The notes below the pieces were generated by a model. The model ran no database searches and was not told where the DNA came from. It was given only the letters and a program-made list of their open reading frames with translations. The translations under genes and the position numbers were made by a program. Below are positions 53,743 to 62,803 of a DNA stretch of 64,000 bases, piece after piece. The DNA lies in NCBI RefSeq assembly GCF_027980145.1, contig NZ_JAMZNK010000009.1:62001-126000 (forward strand), in the 5' to 3' direction. The DNA comes from Flavobacterium azizsancarii (GTDB lineage: Bacteria > Bacteroidota > Bacteroidia > Flavobacteriales > Flavobacteriaceae). Position 1 is the first letter of the stretch. Each line of letters opens with the position of its first letter.

Positions 53743-54879
53743 ATGAAGAATATCATTTTTATTTTGCTCTTTGTGGTACTAAACGGAGCAACTTGTGAGA
53801 AAGAACATGGTGTAGTGCGATCTTTTTGTTATTGGAAAACGGATTTGAATTTTGAAAAAGAAGATGATTCTTTAATCAGGAATTTAGACGTAAAACATAT
53901 GTATGTTCGTTTTTTTGATGTCGACTGGAATCCGTATGCCAAAGAACCTTTGCCGGTCGCTACAATCAGGAATATCAGACTGAGTGAAAGTAATCCTGAT
54001 ATTACGCCAAGTATTTTTATTACCAATGAAGTTGTTTTGCGATCTGATAAAAAACAATTGGACAGCCTGGCAACCAGAATTGCACAGCGTGTTCAGAAAA
54101 TTGGTGAAAAAATGAATGAAACCAAGGCCGATAAGATTGCCAATGCAATTGTATATCCAAAAGATTACTATAAAAAGGAAAACTATAAAAGCATGAATTA
54201 TGATTCTGTAAAATCGATTGAACTTGCGAAATTAAAAGTTGATTTTAAAGAAGTTCTGATCGATTGTGACTGGACAGAAAAATCGAAGAACAATTATTTT
54301 TACTTACTAAAACAAATTAAAAAAGGATTTCCAACGGCACAAGTTTCGGCTACAATCCGACTCTGGCAATATAAATATGCATCAAAAGCAGGAATTCCGC
54401 CAGTAGACAAAGGTTTGTTAATGTGTTATAATTTGACAAAACCGGAAGATTTTAAAACTAAAAATTCGATTGGGACAAGTCAGGAACTGGCACAATACAT
54501 TACACACGATCAGTATAAATTAAAACTGGATATTGCATTGCCGTTATATAGTTGGGCTGTTGTTTTTAGGGGAAATCAGTTTAAAGGAATTTTATCAGAC
54601 TATGATGAATTAAGAAATGATACGATTAAACTAAAAAAAGTATCAGATACCAAATATGTTTTGCAAGATGATGTTGTAGTAGAACAAACGTATTTGCGGA
54701 ATGGTGATGAAATCAGGATCGAGAAGATTTCGGAAGAAGAACTTGAGAAAATGATTTCGATTGTAAAAAGTAAAATTAAGATTGATAATCAAACCAGAAT
54801 AACTTTTTTCTCTTTTGATAAAAAATACATTGAAGATTATGGAACCCAAAATATATCCAGCTATTATGCGCGTTTTTAG
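53743..54879 (+). CDS. secreted lipoprotein of unknown function
   Basis: 378 residues from the ATG at 53743, giving a lipoprotein signal (KNIIFILLFVVLNGATCEK; Cys about 18). An upstream ATG at 53704 would spoil it. The mature part looks like an alpha/beta barrel (LDVKHMYVRFFDVDWNPYA; EVLIDCDWTEKSKNNYFYLL; QVSATIRLWQYKYA; LALPLYSW-type strand), reminiscent of glycoside-hydrolase-like folds, but no family is claimed. Its 3' end overlaps the next gene by 14 bp, so the two are translationally coupled. Confidence 0.8.
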   Translation: MKNIIFILLFVVLNGATCEKEHGVVRSFCYWKTDLNFEKEDDSLIRNLDVKHMYVRFFDVDWNPYAKEPLPVATIRNIRLSESNPDITPSIFITNEVVLRSDKKQLDSLATRIAQRVQKIGEKMNETKADKIANAIVYPKDYYKKENYKSMNYDSVKSIELAKLKVDFKEVLIDCDWTEKSKNNYFYLLKQIKKGFPTAQVSATIRLWQYKYASKAGIPPVDKGLLMCYNLTKPEDFKTKNSIGTSQELAQYITHDQYKLKLDIALPLYSWAVVFRGNQFKGILSDYDELRNDTIKLKKVSDTKYVLQDDVVVEQTYLRNGDEIRIEKISEEELEKMISIVKSKIKIDNQTRITFFSFDKKYIEDYGTQNISSYYARF

Positions 54880-57178
54880 CAGTTTACTTTTAGTTTTATG
54901 CTTTCAGGTTTCTTTTGCCTGTGGCTGGAGCGTTTCAGCTGAAACCAGTCGTTTGGTTTTGTTCAAAGCACAACGTGAAGGTTTTTTTAAACTGACTCCG
55001 TTTTATTATTCTGCAGATTCTTACTACTGGACCAATACTTTTTCTAGTGTTGACAGGGAATTGAATTGTGTAGAATGGAAGAAAAAATTAGGAAATCAAA
55101 TAGACACAAAAGATGTGCATACCATTTTGTATGAAACAGATGGGGAACAATTTGAAACGGCTTATGAAACTAAAACATTAAAGAGGGCCTTCGAAAAAAA
55201 TACATTTGTTGAAGCTTTGTTGCTGCCTAAAAATAAAGCATTTTTAAAATATATTTTGTTTGCAAAAAAACTGGAATATAATAGCAATGAAGATGTAAAA
55301 TGGGAATCATGGGAACAAATTGGTTATAATAGTAAAATAAATAGATTGGCAGATGTTTATAATGATTTTGATGAAAGGATAAAATCAGCCAAAGATCCGT
55401 TCTTAAAACAGCGATATGCGTTTTTAAGTTTACGATTTAATTTTTATGATAAGAATCCAAATAACGTGACTCGTTTATACGATACTTATTTTACCACTAA
55501 TAAAAATACTATTTTAGAGCCTTGGGCTTTGTATTATAAAGCTTTAGGTATCGACAATTTACCATTGCAGAACTATTTATTGAGTAAAGTTTTTGATTCT
55601 TGCGAAGAAAAATCCTTCGCCGTTTTGCAACATTATAATTGGAAATTAACCGAAGAAACTTTGGCTTTGGCCCAGAATGACCAGGAAAGAAGTGTAATTC
55701 TATCTATAGAAAGTTTTCGTAATCCAGCGCCTGATTTAAAAACAATAGAAGAAGTTTACAAACTAAGCCCGAATAGTATTAATTTGAGCTTTTTGATAGG
55801 AAGAGAAGTCAACAAACTCGAAGACTGGATTTTTACACCACAATATACCAATTACGGAAGTCCATCGGTTACATTTGAAGGAACAGACTGGTATGGAGAT
55901 TATGCTAAGGCAAAAGACGAAAACTTAAGTAAGGATATTTTATATTTAAGAGAATTAGAATATTTCTTAATTTCTATTCGTGAACAAACTTCGGGAGAGC
56001 AAAAAGACTATATTACGGCGGCAATTGCACAGCTTTGTTTTATGGATGATGAAATTGATTTGGGTAAAAAATATACCAATATGATTTCTGACAAGGCAAA
56101 CGCATCAATACAAATGCAAAAAAATATTCAATTGGCTTTAGTTTCGCTAAAACAAGATGATTTGAAAAGTGAGAAAGTTCAAAACCAACTTTTTAAGTAT
56201 TTTGATTCCGTTGAAAGTCTGGTTGAAACAGATTATGGATTGTTCAAGAATTTATACAGTTTGTATCGCATTGCAAGTGCAGATTTCTATAAACAAGGCG
56301 ATCGTATTACAGCAGGATTACTAATGATGAAATCTGACCACAAAAATGAAGGAGAATATTCAGCTTATGACAGACCTTATTTTTACAGTTATATAGGCTA
56401 TTTTGATCGAAGCGCAACTACAGAAGATATAGATCGTTTGATTGCTTTGCAGCAGAAAAAAGAAAAAACACCGTTTGAAAAATACATCTGTTCCGGAACT
56501 ATAGCACCAAATATAAATTACTACAAAGACTTAAAAGGCACAATTGCTTTTAGAAATAACAATTTAGAATTGGCTTATGAAACCTTTTCGAGTATGCCAA
56601 AAGATTTCTGGGAGAAGAATTATTCCTTTAAGGATTATTTAAATGAAAACCCGTTTATGCCTAAAATCCTGCAAAAAGAGAAGGAACGAAAATTTGATTA
56701 TCGTTTTAATAAAACGGAGTTTATTGCCAAATTGATTCAGTTAAAGAAACAAAATACGGCGGCAAGTAATTTGCAATTGGCACATGCTTATTTTAATGTT
56801 TCTTATCTGGGGAATTCCTGGATGATGGTGGCGTACGATTGGACATCTGGAGAATCGTATATAGATTATGTTTACGGAGACAATTCTGATTATGAAAAAA
56901 CATATCAGAAAGGTAATTATTATGGTTTAACCATGGCAAAATTGTATTATGAGAAAGCCTTGAAAATGTCTAAAAATAATAATGAAAAAGCATTTGCCAG
57001 TTTGATGATTTTCGAATGTAACTACTACAATCATTATACTAATATTGTTTCTGCCGAAGAAGAACAAAAGAATCCGTTTAAAACAGGGCAGGAACTCAAC
57101 AATTTCTATTCTCTTTATAAAACAACACCAACATTCAAAAAGTACGATTGCCCATTGTTAAGAGCATTTATAAACTAA
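54866..57178 (+). CDS. large secreted protein of unknown function
   Basis: 770 residues from the ATG at 54866, which provides a signal peptide ending at a Cys-Gly (RVFSSLLLVLCFQVSFACG), possibly a lipoprotein. The rest is helical with many aromatic residues and TPR-like helix pairs (TAAIAQLCFMDDEIDLGKKY; NLQLAHAYFNVSYLGNSWM; ALKMSKNNNEKAFASLMIFE). No family recognised. Overlap with the upstream lipoprotein gene and a terminator behind indicate a two-gene operon, inserted between prmA and tpiA on the opposite strand. The two products probably act together outside the inner membrane. Confidence 0.8.
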   Translation: MRVFSSLLLVLCFQVSFACGWSVSAETSRLVLFKAQREGFFKLTPFYYSADSYYWTNTFSSVDRELNCVEWKKKLGNQIDTKDVHTILYETDGEQFETAYETKTLKRAFEKNTFVEALLLPKNKAFLKYILFAKKLEYNSNEDVKWESWEQIGYNSKINRLADVYNDFDERIKSAKDPFLKQRYAFLSLRFNFYDKNPNNVTRLYDTYFTTNKNTILEPWALYYKALGIDNLPLQNYLLSKVFDSCEEKSFAVLQHYNWKLTEETLALAQNDQERSVILSIESFRNPAPDLKTIEEVYKLSPNSINLSFLIGREVNKLEDWIFTPQYTNYGSPSVTFEGTDWYGDYAKAKDENLSKDILYLRELEYFLISIREQTSGEQKDYITAAIAQLCFMDDEIDLGKKYTNMISDKANASIQMQKNIQLALVSLKQDDLKSEKVQNQLFKYFDSVESLVETDYGLFKNLYSLYRIASADFYKQGDRITAGLLMMKSDHKNEGEYSAYDRPYFYSYIGYFDRSATTEDIDRLIALQQKKEKTPFEKYICSGTIAPNINYYKDLKGTIAFRNNNLELAYETFSSMPKDFWEKNYSFKDYLNENPFMPKILQKEKERKFDYRFNKTEFIAKLIQLKKQNTAASNLQLAHAYFNVSYLGNSWMMVAYDWTSGESYIDYVYGDNSDYEKTYQKGNYYGLTMAKLYYEKALKMSKNNNEKAFASLMIFECNYYNHYTNIVSAEEEQKNPFKTGQELNNFYSLYKTTPTFKKYDCPLLRAFIN

Positions 57179-57245
57179 ATTTTTTTTTAAACCATAAGGG
57201 ATATCAGAAAATTTAAGCTTGGCTTTGGGTAAAACAAAGAGGTAT

Positions 57246-57279
57246 AAAAAAAAGCGTTCGCACAACGAACGCTTTTTTT
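57246..57279. terminator. bidirectional hairpin terminator
   Basis: AAAAAAGCGTTCG / CGAACGCTTTTTTT with CACAA loop, between convergent genes. Confidence 0.88.
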
Positions 57280-57283
57280 ATAG

Positions 57284-57315
57284 TAAATCTAAAATCTAAA
57301 ATCTAAAATCTAAAT
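57284..57315. repeat. short tandem repeat of a 7-base unit
   Basis: About four and a half units of TAAAATC, running across the stop codon of tpiA. Length may vary between strains. Confidence 0.6.
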
Positions 57316-58062
57316 AGCAGTTACAATAGCTAAGAAATCGTCTGCTTTTAAGGCAGCACCACCAATTAAACCACCGTCTACGTCTGGTTTACCAAAAATT
57401 TCTTTAGCATTGTCCGGTTTAACAGAACCACCGTATAAAATAGAAACTTCGTCAGCGATATCAGCTCCAAAAGCTTTGCGAACAGTTTCTCTGATAAATT
57501 CATGCATTTCTTGTGCTTGTTCTGGTGAAGCAGTTTCTCCAGTTCCAATAGCCCAAACTGGTTCGTAAGCTAAAACAACTTTAGACCATGATTCTTTTGC
57601 AATATGAAATAATCCGTCGCGCAATTGATTTTCAACAATATTGAAATGATTTCCTGACTGACGATCTTTTAATTCTTCTCCAAAACAGAAAATAACTGTC
57701 ATGTCATGTTTCAGTGCAGTATCTACTTTATTAGCGATTAATGCATCAGTTTCATGAAAAATAGCTCTACGCTCAGAGTGACCAAGGATTACTGTATTTA
57801 CACCAATACTAGTCAACATATCTGCAGAAATTTCTCCGGTAAAAGCACCGCCTTCAGCTTGGTGAACGTTTTGTGCAGAAACTGCGATAGTTGTATTTTT
57901 TAATTTAGAAACAGCTGCTTGTAAGTTTACAAATGTTGGAGCAACTATAACTTGTGCAGTAGTTTTTGCTGGTATTTTAGCAATTAATTCGCTTAATAAT
58001 TCTTCAGTTTGTTCTGCGTTTTTATGCATTTTCCAGTTTCCTGCAACAATTTTTTTTCTCAT
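57310..58062 (-). CDS. tpiA: triose-phosphate isomerase
   Basis: 250 residues, complete. AGNWKMHKN (substrate Lys) at the N-terminus, the catalytic His in LGHSERRAIF, the catalytic Glu in AYEPVWAIGTG, and the phosphate-binding LYGGSVKPDNA. Glycolysis and gluconeogenesis. Followed on the same strand direction by the two-gene insertion and prmA; preceded by a TlpA-like thioredoxin gene. Confidence 0.98.
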   Translation of the reverse strand: MRKKIVAGNWKMHKNAEQTEELLSELIAKIPAKTTAQVIVAPTFVNLQAAVSKLKNTTIAVSAQNVHQAEGGAFTGEISADMLTSIGVNTVILGHSERRAIFHETDALIANKVDTALKHDMTVIFCFGEELKDRQSGNHFNIVENQLRDGLFHIAKESWSKVVLAYEPVWAIGTGETASPEQAQEMHEFIRETVRKAFGADIADEVSILYGGSVKPDNAKEIFGKPDVDGGLIGGAALKADDFLAIVTAI

Positions 58063-58174
58063 TTTGGTAGTTTTTATTTTATTCTTTTTTTTGTTTTTAT
58101 TCTTTTAAAATAGCAATGACATTAAATTTTGATATTGTCGTTGTCATTGCTTTTTGTAAATGTAATTGAAAATT

Positions 58175-58669
58175 TTATTTCAGGCTTTTTAAAGTTTCAT
58201 TGATTTTATCAAAATCCTTTTCGATAGCACGGTACAATACAATTTTTCCGGATTTGTCAATGATAATATATCTTGGAATCCAGTCTAAATCAATTGCTTT
58301 TCCAAAAACGCCTTTCATACCATCATTCATCATAAAATGATCCCCTTTTAATTCGTGTTTTTCAATTCCGGCTTTCCATTTATCAGCTGTTTTATCAGCA
58401 GAAAGGAATAGATATGAAACATCAGGGTTGTTTGCCTGAAGTTCTTTAAATTGTGGCATAGCTTTTACACAATCACCACACCACGAAGCCCAAACTTCAA
58501 TAACTAAGGTTTTGCCTTTGTATTTCTTTAAAATATTTTTAAAAGTAACCTGACTATCATCAGTCGCTAATAATTTCTCAGATAATGCCTCTTTAGAAAA
58601 ACTTGTTTTCTGAGCTTGTGAACATGAAAACGTAATAAATGCAATTACAACCAGTGCTATTTGTTTCAT
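58175..58669 (-). CDS. TlpA-like thioredoxin-fold lipoprotein
   Basis: 164 residues. Lipoprotein signal (IALVVIAFITFSCSQ; Cys about 17). Thioredoxin fold with the redox motif WCGDC in EVWASWCGDCVKAMP, and the cis-Pro region WIPRYIIIDKSGK. Probably a periplasmic disulfide reductase. Lies in the conserved row DUF1599 - DoxX-type - TlpA - tpiA. No separate partner for electron supply is next to it except the DoxX-type gene. Confidence 0.9.
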   Translation of the reverse strand: MKQIALVVIAFITFSCSQAQKTSFSKEALSEKLLATDDSQVTFKNILKKYKGKTLVIEVWASWCGDCVKAMPQFKELQANNPDVSYLFLSADKTADKWKAGIEKHELKGDHFMMNDGMKGVFGKAIDLDWIPRYIIIDKSGKIVLYRAIEKDFDKINETLKSLK

Positions 58670-59194
58670 AGGTAGATAAAATTTGTTTTTAATTTTGGAT
58701 TTAACTGTCTTTATCTAAACAAATAGTATGATTTATAATCATAACGATTTCTTATAAAAAAAGAGTTCCAACAAAGTTAAACAAACAAATCGAATGAGAA
58801 ATGGAGATTAACAAAATTTGAAGACTCCTTTATTTTATAACAAAACAAGAATTATAGGTTAAAAAAAGCCAAATGAAATCGTAATAGTAGGTCGTGAAAA
58901 CAGGATTTTTTAGAAATAAACTTTTGGATAGACAGAAAAACAAACATTTTTTTTATTTACGGAATGATTTTACGAGCAAAAAAACGTCAGATCTGTATAA
59001 AAAAGCCATCAGTAATTTTCTTAATTATTTCAGGGTTAAGTTGATTTTTTGGATATCGTATTAACAAATTAAACAAAAACAAATAAGCTGGTTTTGTATT
59101 TACTTTACGAAATATTCAGGACTTCAAACACGAACGCCAATTCAACTAATTAATAGAAAAATTGGCGTTATCAGCGTTTATGCTTATTTAAAAA
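58670..59194. other. 525-bp gap without a gene
   Basis: AT-rich. A hairpin CGCCAATT / AATTGGCG at about 59133-59165 lies just before the end of the DoxX-type gene and could serve as its terminator. A 26-codon ORF starting near 58965 has no support. Confidence 0.45.
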
Positions 59195-60295
59195 TTACAA
59201 TTTCAAATCATCAGTATCGTTGTAATGTACCTTTTGAATGATAGTTCCGTTTTGTACCACAACAATACTCGGATTAGCTCTTTCTACAGTTTTTAATGCT
59301 GTTGCATCACAGAAATAGAAATCAACATCTAAACCATATTGTTTTTTTGCTTTTGCAATTTCATCTGCTCCGGAAGCAGTCATTGCAATTACTTTATATC
59401 CTTTTGCTTTTGCAGCTTTACTTAAACCCTCTAATTTTTTCATTCCATCAGGATGAGATAAATTCAGGTCATAAGTTACAAAAATTAATAATTTAGGTTC
59501 TTTTAATAATTCTTCTTTATAGTCAGAATCGTCTTTTACCATAGTAAAATCGTGAATTGGCGGAATATAACCTTCAGTAATTACTTTGTCTTTTCTGTCG
59601 ACAAAAGCCGCGCCTTCCGGAATATTTGCCAGGTCTCTTTCTGTAAATTCTTTATCGACACCATTTACTTTATAGATAAAAGTCATTTCTACGACAGATT
59701 TTGGCGCACCTTCCGGAATTTCCATTCCTTTCTCGATGTTTGTACCTACTTTATAAGGACGGAAATCCTTGATAGGATTATGATTTAAAACCCAAACTGC
59801 CATAAAAACGCATAAAATAATGCTTACAAGAGTACTGATATTTGTAACAGTATTGGAGAATAAAGGTTTTACTAATTTTTTATTGACAAACAAAATCACA
59901 ATAAAGAATAGTAATACGATATCTTTCGAAAAGGATTGCCAAGGCGTTAAGTGCAAAGCATCTCCAAAACATCCGCAATCTTTTACAACATCAAAATAGG
60001 CAGAGTAGAAGGTTAGGAAGGTAAAGAAAACGATTAATAGCAATAAAAACCAAATCGTAAGTTTCGATTTATAACCTACCAATAACATAACTCCCAGGAC
60101 AACTTCTAAAATTACTAAAAAGATGGCTAGTCCTAAAGCCAATGGCTCTAGAAATGGCATATTGAAAACCGGCTCACTAAAATATTCAGCCAATTTATAA
60201 GAGAATCCAACCGGATCATTTAGTTTGATTAATCCCGAAATAATAAATAATACGCCGACAAATAATCTTGAAAATTGAGTAATGATGTTTTTCAT
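59195..60295 (-). CDS. DoxX-type membrane protein with C-terminal thioredoxin-like region (BT_3928 family)
   Basis: 366 residues. Four N-terminal helices in the DoxX/MauE arrangement (about 5-150), with a CGCFG motif in the second loop (DVVKDCGCFGDALHL), one more helix at about 155-172, then an extracytoplasmic region. The end resembles a thioredoxin fold without the CxxC (ETKVIAMTASGADEIAKAK-like stretch; NPSIVVVQNGTII). Conserved in Bacteroidota next to a DUF1599 gene. A redox role is suggested by the MauE similarity; not shown. Confidence 0.87.
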   Translation of the reverse strand: MKNIITQFSRLFVGVLFIISGLIKLNDPVGFSYKLAEYFSEPVFNMPFLEPLALGLAIFLVILEVVLGVMLLVGYKSKLTIWFLLLLIVFFTFLTFYSAYFDVVKDCGCFGDALHLTPWQSFSKDIVLLFFIVILFVNKKLVKPLFSNTVTNISTLVSIILCVFMAVWVLNHNPIKDFRPYKVGTNIEKGMEIPEGAPKSVVEMTFIYKVNGVDKEFTERDLANIPEGAAFVDRKDKVITEGYIPPIHDFTMVKDDSDYKEELLKEPKLLIFVTYDLNLSHPDGMKKLEGLSKAAKAKGYKVIAMTASGADEIAKAKKQYGLDVDFYFCDATALKTVERANPSIVVVQNGTIIQKVHYNDTDDLKL

Positions 60296-60305
60296 GGTTT
60301 TGTGT

Positions 60306-60352
60306 TTTTTTCGCCACGAATTTCACGAATTAATTCGTAAAATTTGTGGCTA
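60306..60352. repeat. dispersed CACGAATT inverted repeat
   Basis: GCCACGAATTT ... AAATTTGTGGC with GAATTAATTC in the middle, a foldable element. The first half is also found at 63288 (GCCACGAATTTCACGAAT). Confidence 0.6.
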
Positions 60353-60357
60353 ATTTT

Positions 60358-60897
60358 TTATTTTAATGGTTCCAATATCAATGCAAAAACAGAATAATTA
60401 ATCATATCCTGATAATTGGCATCAATACCTTCAGAAACTAAAGTTTTGCCTTTATTGTCTTCAATTTGTTTTACTCGAAGTAGTTTTTGCAGAATCAAAT
60501 CAGTCAGGGAACTCACACGCATATCACGCCAGGCTTCACCATAGTCATGGTTTTTAGCCAGCATTAACTCTTTTGTCAATTTAACTTTAGCGTCATATAA
60601 TTCAGTTGCTTTTTCTACGTCAAGATCAGGCTGGTCAACAACTCCTAATTCTAACTGAATCAAAGCCATGATCGAATAATTGATGATTGCTATGAATTCT
60701 CCTTTTTCATCTTCATCAACTTTACGAACTTCGTTTTCTTGTAAGCTTCTGATTCTTTGCGCTTTTATAAAGATTTGATCCGTTAGTGAAGGCAATCTTA
60801 AAATTCGCCACGCACTGCCGTAATCTTTCATTTTATTGATAAATAAAGTGCGGCAAACCGTAATTACATTATCATATTCAAGGGAAGTATTCTTCAT
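60358..60897 (-). CDS. DUF1599 domain protein with internal duplication
   Basis: 179 residues made of two similar halves: MKDYGSAWRILRLPSLTDQI in the first (about 20-60) and HDYGEAWRDMRVSSLTDLI in the second (about 114-150), each followed by a helix with basic residues. No signal or membrane segment, so cytoplasmic. Function unknown. Divergent from folP and upstream of the DoxX-type gene, an order conserved in the phylum. Confidence 0.9.
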   Translation of the reverse strand: MKNTSLEYDNVITVCRTLFINKMKDYGSAWRILRLPSLTDQIFIKAQRIRSLQENEVRKVDEDEKGEFIAIINYSIMALIQLELGVVDQPDLDVEKATELYDAKVKLTKELMLAKNHDYGEAWRDMRVSSLTDLILQKLLRVKQIEDNKGKTLVSEGIDANYQDMINYSVFALILEPLK

Positions 60898-60926
60898 TTA
60901 TTGCTGTATATTTGCTAAAATTTATT

Positions 60927-60957
60927 CAAAAATAGGTATAATATTAAAGAGTTTCAA
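60927..60957 (-). promoter_or_regulatory. promoter of the DUF1599 gene
   Basis: On the minus strand TTG (60957-60955), 20 bp, then TATTTTTG (60934-60927), a full match to TTG/TAnnTTTG. The -33 part lies inside the GTTTCAAG repeat cluster. Confidence 0.55.
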
Positions 60958-61110
60958 GTTTCAGGTTTTCTTTGTTTCAAGTTTTTTCTAAACAAAGTGT
61001 TAATGCTAAGAACTTGAAACTTGAAAATAATATAAAAAGTTTCAAGTTTTCTTTGTTTCAAGTTCGAGCTTGCACAATCTGGATTATCCTGAAACTTGAA
61101 ACCTGAAACA
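60951..61110. repeat. cluster of GTTTCAAG/CTTGAAAC repeats
   Basis: At least five copies of GTTTCAAGTTT or its complement AAACTTGAAAC, in both orientations, fill the folP/DUF1599 divergent gap. Pairs can form long hairpins. A related piece stands at 62763-62797. Confidence 0.65.
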
Positions 61111-61125
61111 AAAATAACAAAACAT

Positions 61126-61950
61126 ATGCTGATTAACTGCAAAGGGCAACTTGTTGATTTGTCAATTCCTAAAGTAATGGGGATTTTGAATGTTACGCCT
61201 AACTCTTTTTTTGACGGAGGAAAGTATAAAAATGAAGATGATATTATCTCGCAAGCAGGTAAAATGTTGTCTGAAGGTGCTGCGTTTATTGATCTTGGGG
61301 CATATTCAAGTAAACCAAGTGCTGAATTTGTTACTGAAAAAGAAGAAATTGAGCGTATTGTTCCGGCAATCGAAGTGATTTTAAAACATTTTCCAGATGC
61401 TTTATTGTCAATTGATACCTTTAGGGCTGCCGTTGCAAAAGCGAGTATAGAAACCGGTGCAGCGATTATAAATGATATTGCTGCAGGCGAATTAGACGAT
61501 AAAATGTTTGATATAATTGCAAATTATAATGTTCCGTATATTATGATGCACATGCGTGGGAATCCGCAAACAATGCAAAGTTTGACGAATTATGAGGACA
61601 TCGTAAAAGAAATGCTTTTCTATTTTTCTGAAAAAGTAAAAAAGGCAAGAAGCTTAGGTATTAATGATTTGATTCTTGATCCGGGTTTTGGATTTGCGAA
61701 AACAACGGATCAGAATTATGAGGTTTTACAAAAAATGGAAGTTTTTAATCTTTTAGAATTACCAGTTTTAGCAGGCGTTTCGAGAAAATCGATGATTTAT
61801 AAAACATTAAATAACTCTGCACAGGAAGCCTTAAACGGTACAACGGTTTTGAATACGATTGCTTTGACAAAAGGCGCTAAAATTCTTCGTGTTCATGATG
61901 TAAAAGAGGCAGTAGAATGTATTACTTTGTTTAATAAAATAAATGGGTAA
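61126..61950 (+). CDS. folP: dihydropteroate synthase
   Basis: 274 residues from the ATG at 61126; the longer frame from 61096 would start inside the repeat cluster. TIM barrel with MGILNVTPNSFFDGG (pterin loop), IDLGAYSSKPSA, SIDTFRAAVA, NDIAAGELD, MHMRGNPQTM, DPGFGFAKT and GVSRKSMIYK. It joins p-aminobenzoate with the pterin pyrophosphate in folate synthesis. Target of sulfonamides. Confidence 0.96.
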   Translation: MLINCKGQLVDLSIPKVMGILNVTPNSFFDGGKYKNEDDIISQAGKMLSEGAAFIDLGAYSSKPSAEFVTEKEEIERIVPAIEVILKHFPDALLSIDTFRAAVAKASIETGAAIINDIAAGELDDKMFDIIANYNVPYIMMHMRGNPQTMQSLTNYEDIVKEMLFYFSEKVKKARSLGINDLILDPGFGFAKTTDQNYEVLQKMEVFNLLELPVLAGVSRKSMIYKTLNNSAQEALNGTTVLNTIALTKGAKILRVHDVKEAVECITLFNKING

Positions 61951-61970
61951 TTAGAAAAATTCATTTGGTT

Positions 61971-62070
61971 TGTCATTTCGACCAAAGGGAGAAATCGCAT
62001 GAGAAACTCTACAAAGATTGGCAATTTTGTTTGCGAAATTACCAATGCGATTTCTCCTGCATCGAAATGA
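61971..62070. repeat. 100-bp inverted repeat element (TGTCATTTCGA ... TCGAAATGA)
   Basis: Ends TCATTTCGA / TCGAAATGA and inner arms GAGAAATCGCAT / ATGCGATTTCTC, so the whole element folds on itself. It sits after folP. I recall near-identical elements, with GAGAAATCACA-type arms, between genes in many Flavobacterium genomes. It may act as a bidirectional terminator. Confidence 0.7.
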
Positions 62071-62139
62071 AATACTCTGAGTTTATTAATATTAAGTGAA
62101 ATACATTAACAGGTTAAAAAATAAATAAAACTAATTTTT

Positions 62140-62763
62140 ATGAAATACTTTACTTTAATCATTGCCTTGCTTTTATTTTCATGTGAAAAAAAAGAAGACG
62201 TCCTGCTTCCAAAAGCAAATGTTTCTATAGTGAAAGATGTTCAGGATCATTCGCCAATTTATATTTTCTTTAAAACAGAAGGAAAAGATACGATCGCAGA
62301 TGTAAACCGAAAAAACAGCATTATTTCTACCAACTGGCTTTTTAATATAGACAAACGTTTGCCATTAAAACTAGTAATTCCCGAAGTAATAAAACTTCAG
62401 GATAAAAAGCGTGCGGATAGCGCGCACAAAAACGAAGAAGCAGAAAACTATTATTCGTATGCTGATTCTATCGGAAAGAATCTGGCTTTTTTACCTTTCA
62501 CAAAAGTGTATTATAAATTAGAAAAACCAAAATCGGAGGGGTTAGTTGTGTTTTTTAAGAATAATAAAACTGTTGAGGTTAACAACCAAATCATTAAAAA
62601 AGAAGAATTACTAAATTACATCGCAAGTCTTGACTTTGCTGTTAAGCCAAAAATGCAATTCTGTTTTGATAAAAATATGAGTTTCGATGCCTATATTCAG
62701 GACAAAATTTTGGTTCAGAAACTAGAATCATTCGCAAATATTACAGAAGAATTTATTTTCTAA
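62140..62763 (+). CDS. putative lipoprotein of unknown function
   Basis: 207 residues. Lipoprotein signal (YFTLIIALLLFSCEKKE; Cys about 15). The mature part alternates strands and charged helices (YIFFKTEGKDTIADVNRKNS; VIKLQDKKRADSAHKNEE). No family recognised. It is convergent with rlmH. A 190-bp gap with an inverted repeat separates it from folP. Confidence 0.75.
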   Translation: MKYFTLIIALLLFSCEKKEDVLLPKANVSIVKDVQDHSPIYIFFKTEGKDTIADVNRKNSIISTNWLFNIDKRLPLKLVIPEVIKLQDKKRADSAHKNEEAENYYSYADSIGKNLAFLPFTKVYYKLEKPKSEGLVVFFKNNKTVEVNNQIIKKEELLNYIASLDFAVKPKMQFCFDKNMSFDAYIQDKILVQKLESFANITEEFIF

Positions 62764-62803
62764 CTTGAAAGTTGAAACAAATAAAACCTGAAACAAATTT
62801 CTT

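Noticed and set aside
58965..59045. 26-codon ORF in the gap after the TlpA-like gene
   Set aside because: Short, isolated and without recognisable sequence.
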